Source: Spirosoma aerolatum
GTDB taxonomy: Bacteria > Bacteroidota > Bacteroidia > Cytophagales > Spirosomataceae
DNA length: 64,000 nt
Direction: 5' to 3'
NCBI RefSeq assembly: GCF_002056795.1
Contig: NZ_CP020104.1
Span: 3,545,001-3,609,000, forward strand
Positions 16,587-24,365 of this stretch are shown piece after piece (position 1 is the stretch's first letter; each line of letters starts with the position of its first letter). The notes below the pieces were generated by a model. The model saw nothing but the letters and a program-made list of their open reading frames with translations. It was not told where the DNA came from and made no database searches. Position numbers and translations under genes: made by a program.

Positions 16587-18584
16587 TTAAAGTACTTTCC
16601 ATTCAATTCGTCGGTTGAGTCGTCGGTTTTCGTCGGTTGTGTTCGGAACGAGGGGTCTGGTTTTGCCGTAGCCGACGGCCCGTATTCGATTGGTTTCGAT
16701 ACCCGACTGCGTAAGATAAGTCACAACGGCCTGAGCTCGCTTTTGGGATAGTATCAGGTTGGCTGCCGGATCTCCTTTGTCGTCGGTATGGCCTGAAATC
16801 TCAACTTTTACCCCTGGATTAGCCTGTAAAAATGCCGCCAGTCGGGCTAGTTCCGTACGCGATTTATCGGCCAGATCGTATCGCCCTGATTCGAAAAATA
16901 AGTTGTTCAGGGTTTCATTGGCTGTTGCTCCGGTTGTTACGGGCTCTAAGGGTACTACCATCGATAAGCCTTCCCCTTTCGTTTTTTGTGTGAAATCGAA
17001 GGATAGGCTTTTGAACAGATAGCCGGACTGACTGACATATAAGGCATACTCACCACCACTCGGCAGCACAGCTGTGTACTGACCCGTTTGGGCGTCAGCC
17101 TGTACCCGCGAGACAACCTGGTTGGTTTTTAAATCAATAAGTTCGACGGTAGCGGGCAGCGGTTTTTTCGTTTTGGCGTCGGCAATAGTTCCCTTTAAAT
17201 AGCTGACGGGTTTGATCCGTTCGCGCAGGGATTCGGGCAATTCGAAGGTATAAAGCCTGGATTTCTGGGAAACGCCATCTTTCTGCTCTTCAAAGGAATA
17301 GTAGGCGCGAGTGCCATTGGCCGACACAAAAAGCGAAGCCTGATCTTCCGAATTATTGATCGGGTAACCCAGATTGGTGGGCGCAGTCCAGCCAGACGGG
17401 CCGTTATCCGCAACAAACAGGTCATATCCGCCCATACCTATATGCCCCTCCGAGGCAAAAAACAGGCTTTGGCCATTGGGGTGAATAAACGGGGATGCTT
17501 CATTGGATGCGGTGTTGACCGGCTCACCCAGATTGACCGGCTCTGTCCATTCGCCGTTGGCATCCCGATCACTGCGCCAGATGTCGCGACGACCTTTGCC
17601 GCCTGGTCGGTCCGAAACGAAATAGAGTTGTCGCCCATCGGCTGAGAGCGCCGGTTGGGATTCGTAATAACGGGTATTGATGGTAGCCCCTAAATTTTCA
17701 GGACTCGACCAGTCGTTGCCGGTTTTGTGGCTCAAATACAAGTCGCAACTGCCAAATCCCTTACGACCCTGGCAGGCGGTAAACACAAGGGTCCGCCCAT
17801 CGGCCGACAGACTGGCAGTCCCTTCATTTTCGGGGGTATTGATACTGCTCGCCAATGAGGTAGGAGGGGACCAGGTTTCGCCGTTGAAAGTCGCCGTCAT
17901 CAGGTCTTCGTCGCCTTCGGGTTTCAGAGCCGTAAAGACCAGCGTTTGTTCATCGGCAGTCAACACAGGAAAGTATTGCGAAGGGGTTGTTTGCAGAACC
18001 GAGGATAGGGGTTTAGGGTCGACAGTCTGTGGGTGTTGCATGGATTCCTGACCGAAACGGGCAGTTTCTAGCTGACGGGCAATTCGTTTGGCCTGTGCCG
18101 ACTGGGGGGCAAACAGCGTCTGGAATTTTTCGAGATAGGGGATGGCTTCGGTATAACGCCCTAGTCGGAGTAACGTATTACTTAATGCCTGATAAGCCGA
18201 TCCTGAAGCCGGGTTATCGGGTTGGAGTCGGACGGCATTCCGGTAAGCGGCCAGGGCAGGATCGTAGTGCCTGGTGAATTCGTACAACTGGCCGAGTTTC
18301 AGGTAGGCATCGGTAAAGCTTGGGTCTTCCTTTACTGCCTGTTCCATAAAGGGAATGGCATCAGCTGCTTTCCGCTCGCTGAACAATCGGATGGATTGAT
18401 CGTAAAGCTCCTTCGCCTTTTTGGTTTGCGCGTGGAGAAGAGTGCATGGAGCCAGGAGCAGGGCGATCAGTAGGACGTATGGAATGACAGGATTAGAGAA
18501 CCGTTGGCACCATACCCTACGCGTTCTGCCCCATGGCTTTAGGGAATATCCATGTATTTGTGCGTCTGCAACGAGATTTGCCAT
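16587..18584 (-). CDS. OmpA family protein with TPR and PD40 repeats
   Basis: Periplasmic/outer-membrane protein, 665 residues. Hydrophobic export segment VIPYVLLIALLLAPCTLLHAQ near residues 33-53, then TPR repeats (about 55-150), PD40/WD40-like propeller repeats (LSADGRTLVFTA, LSADGRQLYFVSDRPGGKGRRD, IHPNGQSLFFASEG; about 200-440), a carboxypeptidase-regulatory-like segment (KGTIADAKTKKPLPATVELID) and a C-terminal OmpA domain (VEISGHTDDKGD, RAQAVVTYLTQSGI) that binds peptidoglycan. The only plausible ATG overlaps queE by 46 bases, leaving a long N-region before the signal. Similar proteins accompany PorP in type IX secretion loci, but none is adjacent here. Confidence 0.9.
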   Translation of the reverse strand: MANLVADAQIHGYSLKPWGRTRRVWCQRFSNPVIPYVLLIALLLAPCTLLHAQTKKAKELYDQSIRLFSERKAADAIPFMEQAVKEDPSFTDAYLKLGQLYEFTRHYDPALAAYRNAVRLQPDNPASGSAYQALSNTLLRLGRYTEAIPYLEKFQTLFAPQSAQAKRIARQLETARFGQESMQHPQTVDPKPLSSVLQTTPSQYFPVLTADEQTLVFTALKPEGDEDLMTATFNGETWSPPTSLASSINTPENEGTASLSADGRTLVFTACQGRKGFGSCDLYLSHKTGNDWSSPENLGATINTRYYESQPALSADGRQLYFVSDRPGGKGRRDIWRSDRDANGEWTEPVNLGEPVNTASNEASPFIHPNGQSLFFASEGHIGMGGYDLFVADNGPSGWTAPTNLGYPINNSEDQASLFVSANGTRAYYSFEEQKDGVSQKSRLYTFELPESLRERIKPVSYLKGTIADAKTKKPLPATVELIDLKTNQVVSRVQADAQTGQYTAVLPSGGEYALYVSQSGYLFKSLSFDFTQKTKGEGLSMVVPLEPVTTGATANETLNNLFFESGRYDLADKSRTELARLAAFLQANPGVKVEISGHTDDKGDPAANLILSQKRAQAVVTYLTQSGIETNRIRAVGYGKTRPLVPNTTDENRRLNRRIEWKVL

Positions 18585-19186
18585 TGCGGATTATTTTTTA
18601 CGTAATCAACGATAAGAGGCAGCATTTCATTGGAACGACTCCACTCTGTTTGCAAAAAGAGTTTACAATCGGGTCGTAAAAACGGCACGAAGGACTCGGC
18701 AAACGCGAAATCGGACGCGTTGTAAATGATTACTTTAAGCTCGTCGGCTTTGGCGAAAATCGCTGGGTTGGGCTTTTTAAACTTTTTGGGTGAAAAACAA
18801 ACCCAGTCCCACGAACCCGTAACGGCCTGACAAACCCCCGATGTTTCAATATTGGTGCGGAAACCTGCTGCCTGTAAGGTGGCTGTTAGTTCCGTAAGGT
18901 CGTGCATAAGCGGTTCTCCCCCGGTAATAACGGCCATCCGACCTGGGTACTGCAAAGCGCCTGCCAGAATTGTATCGACCGACAGTTTTGGGTGGGCGTC
19001 GGCATCCCACGATTCTTTGACGTCGCACCAGTGGCAGCCGACGTCGCACCCACCGAGCCGGATAAAATAAGCGGCCCGACCCGTATGCGCTCCTTCGCCC
19101 TGAAGGGTGTAGAACGCTTCCATGACGGGGAGAGTCATTTCGATGTTGTTATCAGGAGTTATCGGTTGTTTCTGTTCTGCTAGCAT
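18539..19186 (-). CDS. queE: 7-carboxy-7-deazaguanine synthase (radical SAM)
   Basis: Queuosine pathway enzyme converting 6-carboxytetrahydropterin to 7-carboxy-7-deazaguanine. The CxxxCxxC cluster motif is CDVGCHWC, preceded by EAFYTLQGEGAHTGRAAYFIRLGG; SAM-binding ITGGEPLMHD follows. Start uncertain: the ATG at 19186 gives 215 residues. Only 4 bases upstream lies TATCTTTG, a good match to the Bacteroidota -7 box, so either that ATG is nearly leaderless or the downstream ATG at 19138 (MTLPVMEAF) is used. The frame also extends to 19240, overlapping the divergent gene, which is unlikely. The 3' end overlaps the OmpA-type gene. Confidence 0.95.
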   Translation of the reverse strand: MLAEQKQPITPDNNIEMTLPVMEAFYTLQGEGAHTGRAAYFIRLGGCDVGCHWCDVKESWDADAHPKLSVDTILAGALQYPGRMAVITGGEPLMHDLTELTATLQAAGFRTNIETSGVCQAVTGSWDWVCFSPKKFKKPNPAIFAKADELKVIIYNASDFAFAESFVPFLRPDCKLFLQTEWSRSNEMLPLIVDYVKNNPQWQISLQTHKYMDIP

Positions 19187-19190
19187 AGTA

Positions 19191-19198
19191 CAAAGATA
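19191..19198 (-). promoter_or_regulatory. Candidate Bacteroidota -7 box for queE
   Basis: Reading minus, TATCTTTG matches the TAnnTTTG consensus. No clear TTTG -33 element at the right spacing was identified, so this is tentative. Confidence 0.35.
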
Positions 19199-19213
19199 CG
19201 AAGGTTCGGTTGA

Positions 19214-20140
19214 ATGGTTATTTTTGTCACTATGCTTCAAACCGTAACAACATTCATGAATCGGCCAATTGCCGAAGATTTCAGCTTTAAGGCCCAGATT
19301 TGGCAGTCGATTCAGACGGGTATTTACGTGTTTCTATTTGTTTATTTTTTTGGCGGCTCATCGTTTGGTGGACCGAACCGGGTAGGAGTGCTCACCTTAT
19401 TTGGGGCCGGTTGTACGGTGTCAACCCTGTTTGCAAATTGGCTTGTTCCAACCCTGCTCAGTCGGATTTACGATGAAGATCGCTGGGTCGTGTGGAAATA
19501 CATTCTTCACACCTTCTTCGTTTTGTTTTGCATCAGCCTGGGTAATCAACTCCTGCTTGTGCTTACCCAAAATGACTATCCGTCGTTTTGGCAGATGTAT
19601 CTGATTGTGACGTTGATTGGTTTTTTTCCAATTATCAGTAGCGTGTTTGTATCGGAGCGTCGTCGGCTAAAACGGAATCTGGCACAGGCGCAGGAGCTTA
19701 ATCGTCAACTGACCCAGCGAGCCGGGCTACCACCGACAGACTACTTACCCTCCCAGCAGACCAATGCAAAAATGGCTCCCGTAGTTGAGAAGCCAATCCT
19801 ATTGAGTTCTGAAAATGGCAAAGAGCGACTGTCTCTTCAGCCTGAGCAGTTGTTGTATGTTGAGTCGGTCGGTAATTATGTTGATGTGTATTGGCTTAAC
19901 CGGAATGAATGTCAGAAAACGGTTCTGCGAAGTACGCTCAAAGAGGTGGCCGATATACTTAGCATTTATCCCCAGTTTTTTCGGTGCCATCGGGCATTTT
20001 TGGTGAACTTGAAAATGGTTAATCAGACCGAAGGCAATGCGCGTGGGTATCAGTTAACACTAAATGGGGTTTCACCAAAAATTCCAGTGTCTCGCACATA
20101 TCTCGATGCATTTGATGCCCGGATGAACGAGATTCTATAA
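19214..20140 (+). CDS. Membrane-anchored LytTR transcriptional regulator
   Basis: 308 residues. The first half has four hydrophobic segments (IYVFLFVYFFGG, LTLFGAGCTVSTLFANWL, ILHTFFVLFCISLGNQLLLV, MYLIVTLIGFFPIISSVFV), then a charged linker predicted to be coiled coil (RRRLKRNLAQAQELNRQLTQ), and a C-terminal LytTR DNA-binding domain (LLYVESVGNYVDVYW, FFRCHRAFLVNLKMV). There is no receiver or kinase domain, so sensing would be through the membrane part. It diverges from queE with a very short shared upstream region. Possible target is the CPBP protease gene that follows. Confidence 0.88.
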   Translation: MVIFVTMLQTVTTFMNRPIAEDFSFKAQIWQSIQTGIYVFLFVYFFGGSSFGGPNRVGVLTLFGAGCTVSTLFANWLVPTLLSRIYDEDRWVVWKYILHTFFVLFCISLGNQLLLVLTQNDYPSFWQMYLIVTLIGFFPIISSVFVSERRRLKRNLAQAQELNRQLTQRAGLPPTDYLPSQQTNAKMAPVVEKPILLSSENGKERLSLQPEQLLYVESVGNYVDVYWLNRNECQKTVLRSTLKEVADILSIYPQFFRCHRAFLVNLKMVNQTEGNARGYQLTLNGVSPKIPVSRTYLDAFDARMNEIL

Positions 20141-20285
20141 GTTTCCTGATTGTCCCAGTTCTTCCCAACTATCCCTAAAGCTACCCATTTATCCCCCTAC
20201 AGAAACGGCCATCCCTGGCTATTGCAAGGGTATCTCTGGTGATTCAGTTTTGTGTCTGTCAATCGGAACTAAAGATAGAATCGCT

Positions 20286-21035
20286 ATGCTGAATACACTA
20301 AAAATTACCCGCTCACACATTGCCGAGGTTAACTGGAAATCGGTTAGTGTTTTTTACCTGCTGGCCTGTGCATTGTCATATGGTCTGCATTTTTTACCTA
20401 ACCTAAACAAAGGTATCCTGCCCGTTCATAATGTATTTACGTATGGCATGGGTCCGTTGCTGGCAGCGGTGTCCTGTCGGTTTCTATTTCCTCAGGCACC
20501 GCGTACAATTTCTGTTTTCGGCTCTGCACCGCTAAAAACCATTCTATTCGTACTAACGCCTATCCTGCTTTCTGTAGTGCTTGGTGTACCAAGCAAAGCG
20601 GGTCAGAATAGCCATGTGTTCGGTCTGCTTCTGGGTATATCGGGTGTGCTTTACGGATTTGGGGAAGAGATGGGCTGGCGTGGCTATTTGCAGGATGCAC
20701 TTCGCCCATTGCCTACGCTTTACCGGGCCATTCTGATCGGTGTTATGCACGCAGGCTGGCATTTGACCTTCATGCCCGATTTGTCGGGAATCAGTGGTGG
20801 GCAAACGAATGCACTAATGGTGGTTGGCGTGTTGATTCTGATGGCCTGGGGACTGGGCGCGTTGGTCGACACTACCAAGGCGGTTTTGGTCGTTGCCTGT
20901 GCCCACGAACTGATGAACATCGCCGTTCATCCGGTGGCGCTCGCAGTTACGTTATTGGTTTGGATTGGGCTGGTGCGAAACTGGTCGAAACAACTCCCGC
21001 GATTTAAGAATTTTCTTTTTACCTTTGTGTCATGA
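20286..21035 (+). CDS. CPBP family intramembrane glutamic endopeptidase
   Basis: Multi-pass membrane protein, 250 residues, of the ABI/CAAX protease family. The catalytic motifs are visible: EEMGWRGYLQ (EExxxR), VMHAGWHLTF (FxxxH-like) and AHELMNIAVH (HxxxN). Several hydrophobic helices flank them (VGVLILMAWGLGALVD, VALAVTLLVWIGLV). The ATG at 20286 (MLNTLKITRSHIAE) is preferred over the upstream in-frame start at 20250. It follows the LytTR regulator by 145 bases on the same strand. Bacterial members are linked to bacteriocin self-immunity or protein processing; the substrate here is unknown. Confidence 0.9.
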   Translation: MLNTLKITRSHIAEVNWKSVSVFYLLACALSYGLHFLPNLNKGILPVHNVFTYGMGPLLAAVSCRFLFPQAPRTISVFGSAPLKTILFVLTPILLSVVLGVPSKAGQNSHVFGLLLGISGVLYGFGEEMGWRGYLQDALRPLPTLYRAILIGVMHAGWHLTFMPDLSGISGGQTNALMVVGVLILMAWGLGALVDTTKAVLVVACAHELMNIAVHPVALAVTLLVWIGLVRNWSKQLPRFKNFLFTFVS

Positions 21036-21215
21036 TTTCAAAACGGGACACTCATTCGCCTTTCCGACATCGTCGGCACCATCATGGCTGCTAATCAGGC
21101 ACCTCAATACGTCGTTGTATCCCCGTTTTCCTGTATGTTTGCCCCCTGATTTTCCGGCCGCACGCTTTATGAAAAAGAAGCTTGCGGGATATTGCCTCAA
21201 AACAAACGTATTACG

Positions 21216-21260
21216 GGATGTATGGGCCAGCTCATACATCCTACCTCATACATCCTACAT
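21216..21260. repeat. Short inverted repeat with 14-base tandem arm upstream of hisG
   Basis: GGATGTATG (21216-21224) pairs with CATACATCC (21233-21241). That arm is then repeated: CATACATCCTACCT is followed directly by CATACATCCTACAT. It ends 6 bases before the hisG start and shares CATACATCCTA-type words with 16552-16585. Confidence 0.75.
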
Positions 21261-21266
21261 CGATTA

Positions 21267-22127
21267 ATGTCTTCTGTATTACGAATTGCCTTGCAAAAAT
21301 CGGGTCGGCTGAGCGAAGATTCGTATCAGCTTTTTAAAGAGTGTGGTATCCGTTTCGACTATGGTACCGGCAAACTCAAATCGGTTTCGTCCAACTTCCC
21401 GGCCGAGTTTCTTTTTTTACGTGATGACGATATTCCCGGCTACGTCGAAGATGGTGTCGCTGATCTGGGCATCGTGGGTGAGAATGTTGCGGTCGAAATG
21501 GGCCGTCAGGTGCAAACGATCCATAAACTTGGGTTTTCCAAATGCCGGTTGTCCATCGCTGTACCGCGCGGTACCGACTGGACGGGAATTCAGTGCCTGG
21601 AAGGAAAGAATATTGCAACCTCGTATCCGAATCTTCTGGGAAGTTATCTGAACGAACAGGGCGTTCGGGCCGAAATTCACGAGATTAGTGGATCGGTCGA
21701 AATTGCACCCAGTATCGGGTTGGCCGAGGCTGTCTGCGATATTGTTAGTTCGGGAAGTACACTACTCAGTAATGGCCTCAAAGAAGTGGAAACCATCTTT
21801 CGTTCGGAAGCCATTCTGATTGCTCCAAATGAACTAAATGAGGAAAAACAGGAACTTGTCGATAAGCTGCTCTTCCGCATCAAAGCGGTACAGGTGGCTA
21901 AGAATAATAAGTACATTGTCCTGAATGCACCGAACGATTCACTGAATCAGATTACAGCCCTGCTTCCTGGGATGAAAAGCCCGACCGTTACCCCATTGGC
22001 TACTGAAGGCTGGAGTTCGGTCCATTCGGTGCTGAATGAAAATGAATTCTGGGAAAATATCGAAGCCATCCGGGCCGCTGGTGCCGAAGGTATACTCGTG
22101 ATTCCGATAGAGAAAATGATTTATTAA
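21267..22127 (+). CDS. hisG: ATP phosphoribosyltransferase, long form
   Basis: First step of histidine biosynthesis: ATP plus PRPP to phosphoribosyl-ATP. 286 residues, so the long HisG with a C-terminal ACT-like regulatory domain (VTPLATEGWSSVHSVLNENEFWENIEAIRAAGAEGILVIPIEKMI) rather than the short HisZ-dependent form. The catalytic part includes LRIALQKSGRLSEDS, DLGIVGENV and the PRPP loop ISGSVEIAPSIGLAEAVCDIVSSGSTL. The start at 21267 (MSSVLRIALQ) excludes repeat DNA upstream. Heads a his cluster with hisD and hisC. Confidence 0.97.
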   Translation: MSSVLRIALQKSGRLSEDSYQLFKECGIRFDYGTGKLKSVSSNFPAEFLFLRDDDIPGYVEDGVADLGIVGENVAVEMGRQVQTIHKLGFSKCRLSIAVPRGTDWTGIQCLEGKNIATSYPNLLGSYLNEQGVRAEIHEISGSVEIAPSIGLAEAVCDIVSSGSTLLSNGLKEVETIFRSEAILIAPNELNEEKQELVDKLLFRIKAVQVAKNNKYIVLNAPNDSLNQITALLPGMKSPTVTPLATEGWSSVHSVLNENEFWENIEAIRAAGAEGILVIPIEKMIY

Positions 22128-22138
22128 CATTAAGTAGC

Positions 22139-22230
22139 TAGGAGTGAGGAGCGAGGAGTGAGAATGGCTGACGCATTCATCTAGTACTGCATCGTCATTC
22201 TCACTCCTCGCTCCTCCCTCCTCCCTCCTA
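22139..22230. repeat. Tandem-unit long inverted repeat, GAGGAG class
   Basis: Lies between hisG and hisD. A 21-base perfect stem (22146-22166 with 22196-22216) is built of GAGGAGC/GAGGAGT-type units ending GAGAATG at the loop; the 29-base loop starts with GCTGACGCA. The outer right arm continues as CCTCCCT-type units. It ends 4 bases before the hisD start codon. Confidence 0.92.
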
Positions 22231-22234
22231 AAAA

Positions 22235-23524
22235 ATGAATATCATTCCGTTTCCCGCCCGTACTGAATGGTCTGCTTTGCTGGCCCGTCCAGTGCAATCG
22301 ACCCAGCAGATCGAAGCGGCTGTGGCACCGATTCTGGCTCAGGTAAAAGCTGAAGGCGATTCGGCTTTGCTGGCGCTGGCGCAAAAATTTGACAAGGTTG
22401 AGCTGACTACGGCGCAACTGCGTGTCGATAGTGTCGAGTTGGAGGCTGCCGAAGCCCAGCTAAGCGATGAGCTAAAAACGGCGATCCGGCAGGCGTATCA
22501 AAACATCCGCCTGTTTCATGAAAAGCAGAAACAGCCTGTTGAGAAGATCGAAACAATGCCCGGAGTTACATGCTGGCGCAAGAGTGTGGGTATCGAAAAA
22601 GTTGGGTTGTATATTCCAGGAGGAACGGCTCCCCTGTTTAGTACGGTGCTGATGCTGGGAATACCGGCTCAACTGGCTGGTTGCCGGGAAGTTGTGCTGT
22701 GTACGCCAAGCAACCATCCGGCTATCTATTTCGCGGCCAAACTGGTGGGTGTTACGAAAGTATTTCGGATTGGTGGCGCTCAGGCTATTGCGGCTATGGC
22801 CTACGGAACCGAGTCTATTCCTCAGGTGTACAAGGTTTTTGGCCCAGGCAATCAGTATGTTACAGCCGCTAAAATGTTGGTGGCTAAAGAGGGAATGGCG
22901 ATCGATATGCCGGCCGGGCCGAGCGAAGTGGCCGTATATGCCGATGATTCGGCGGTTCCGTCGTTTGTAGCGGCTGATCTGCTTTCGCAGGCCGAACACG
23001 GAGCCGATAGCCAGGTGCTTCTGGTGTCGACGAGTAAAAAACTCCTGGCGAGTGTCAATCTGACCTTATCAACCCAGCTTGGTCGATTACCCCGGCAGGA
23101 AATGGCGGCTAAAGCGCTGGAAAATAGCAAGATGATTCTGGTCGAAAATCAGGCAGATGCCATTGACTTACTGAATCAATATGCTGCCGAACACCTTATT
23201 CTGAGTGTTGAGAATGCAGAAGAAGTGGCCAACCAGATTGTGAATGCAGGCTCGATTTTTCTTGGGAACTATACCCCCGAATCGGCGGGCGATTATGCAT
23301 CAGGAACCAACCATACCCTACCGACCAATGGGTTTGCGCGGGCGTACAGTGGCGTATCGCTGGACAGTTTTGTGAAGAAAATTACAGTACAGTACATAAC
23401 GCCTGCCGGATTGCAACGGGTTGGGCCCGTCGTGGAAGCGATGGCCGAGGCCGAATCACTGGAGGCTCATAAACGAGCGGTGAGCCTGCGACTGGCCAGT
23501 CTGGACGAAACGAATCTGGTTTGA
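22235..23524 (+). CDS. hisD: Histidinol dehydrogenase
   Basis: Zinc-dependent NAD enzyme for the last two steps of histidine synthesis, 429 residues. Landmarks: GLYIPGGTAPLFSTVLMLG, GGAQAIAAMAYGTE, KVFGPGNQYVTAAK, MPAGPSEVAVYADD, LLSQAEHGADSQ (zinc and catalytic region), and ASGTNHTLPTNGFARAYSGVS. Length and motifs are normal. The upstream spacer to hisG is 107 bases and is filled by an inverted repeat. Confidence 0.98.
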   Translation: MNIIPFPARTEWSALLARPVQSTQQIEAAVAPILAQVKAEGDSALLALAQKFDKVELTTAQLRVDSVELEAAEAQLSDELKTAIRQAYQNIRLFHEKQKQPVEKIETMPGVTCWRKSVGIEKVGLYIPGGTAPLFSTVLMLGIPAQLAGCREVVLCTPSNHPAIYFAAKLVGVTKVFRIGGAQAIAAMAYGTESIPQVYKVFGPGNQYVTAAKMLVAKEGMAIDMPAGPSEVAVYADDSAVPSFVAADLLSQAEHGADSQVLLVSTSKKLLASVNLTLSTQLGRLPRQEMAAKALENSKMILVENQADAIDLLNQYAAEHLILSVENAEEVANQIVNAGSIFLGNYTPESAGDYASGTNHTLPTNGFARAYSGVSLDSFVKKITVQYITPAGLQRVGPVVEAMAEAESLEAHKRAVSLRLASLDETNLV

Positions 23525-23556
23525 TTTCGTTATTTTGCTAAAAAACAGGGTAGATT

Positions 23557-23759
23557 ATGGAACAGATACTTATAGAAGTCGGAACCGTACAAGACAAAGA
23601 GTTACTTCTTGCCCTGCTTCCACGATTGAATGCACGGGTTGTTGATCCGCAGAGTGATAAAGAAAAAAAGCAGCATTTCTAAAAGTAATGGAGGATATTG
23701 CTGCACGAGGGGGTGTTGGTGATTCATTTGGCGATCCATCTGAGTGGCAACGGGACTAA
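23557..23759 (+). pseudogene. Frameshifted antitoxin-like gene
   Basis: An ATG at 23557 opens a 41-codon frame (MEQILIEVGTVQDKELLLAL to KEKKQHF, stop 23680-23682). In the -1 frame the sequence continues without a break as AAFLKVMEDIAARGGVGDSF then GDPSEWQRD, stop 23757-23759. The joined product of 67 residues looks like the small antitoxins common in Cytophagales that end in a DPxxWQR motif. The switch is at A AAA AAG (codons 37-38), so either one A was lost from an eight-A run or a -1 slip is used. The toxin remnant next door favours decay. Confidence 0.6.
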
Positions 23760-23776
23760 TCGACAATCAACCTATT

Positions 23777-23854
23777 CTGACAAACAATGTAGCCGACTTT
23801 TCGGACATCGACGGGCTACAGCTTATTGCCTTGTCCGACATCGTAAACTCATGA
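23777..23854 (+). pseudogene. C-terminal remnant of a PIN-domain (VapC-like) toxin
   Basis: In the frame of 23777, the translation reads ILTNNVADFSDIDGLQLI and then ALSDIVNS to a TGA at 23852. This resembles the last strand and helix of VapC-type PIN toxins (TxNxxDFxxIxGLQ). No start codon or N-terminal catalytic Asp region is left; the reading frame runs back into the antitoxin's last codons, which suggests an internal deletion joined the two genes. The stop overlaps the next gene's ATG. Confidence 0.45.
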
Positions 23855-24351
23855 AACACCTCGCTGATCTTCTGCTCTTGGGCGATCCGCGCCTGTATGA
23901 AACCTGTGAGCCGGTACTGGAATCGGAGTTGCCCTTGGTGGCGGGTTGGGTAGTCGACCTGCACCATGTAATGGAAGAAATCAGGGCAAAGTACCAGTTT
24001 GGACGGGGGATTGCCGCTCCGCAACTGGGCATTATGAAACGACTGATCTATCTGAATGTCGACCGGCCTCAGGTGATCATCAATCCTGAACTGATCGCCC
24101 TCAGCGACGATATGGGTGAGCTTTGGGACGATTGCATGAGTTTTCCAAACTTACTGGTCCGGGTCCGCCGACATCGAAACCTAACGATGCTGTACCGTGA
24201 TGAACACTGGCAATCCCATACATGGGAGGTAAGTGATTGGGCCCTGTCGGAGCTGATTCAGCATGAATACGACCATCTGAATGGAGTATTGTGTACGATG
24301 CGGGCCATTGACGAACAGGCATTTCGCTGGCGACCAACTCCCACTCTTTAA
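23851..24351 (+). CDS. Peptide deformylase-like protein
   Basis: 166 residues of the polypeptide deformylase fold. Motif 1 is GRGIAAPQLG, motif 2 appears as DDCMSFPNL where EGCLS is usual, and motif 3 is QHEYDHLNG (HExxDH), so the Cys and two His metal ligands and the catalytic Glu remain. The altered motif 2 and the setting suggest a secondary deformylase rather than the housekeeping enzyme. The upstream extension to 23698 is discarded since it only covers the toxin-antitoxin scar. It sits between hisD and hisC, 14 bases before hisC. Confidence 0.85.
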   Translation: MKHLADLLLLGDPRLYETCEPVLESELPLVAGWVVDLHHVMEEIRAKYQFGRGIAAPQLGIMKRLIYLNVDRPQVIINPELIALSDDMGELWDDCMSFPNLLVRVRRHRNLTMLYRDEHWQSHTWEVSDWALSELIQHEYDHLNGVLCTMRAIDEQAFRWRPTPTL

Positions 24352-24365
24352 TTCGACTAATTTTT

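Noticed and set aside
22139..22230. Hairpins as a retron or group II intron RNA
   Set aside because: No reverse transcriptase gene occurs anywhere in the window and the structures are too short and simple.
23557..23759. Programmed -1 frameshift as the sole explanation of the split small gene
   Set aside because: The slippery site fits, but the toxin next door has lost most of its length, so simple decay by loss of one A is at least as likely. Kept as an alternative only.
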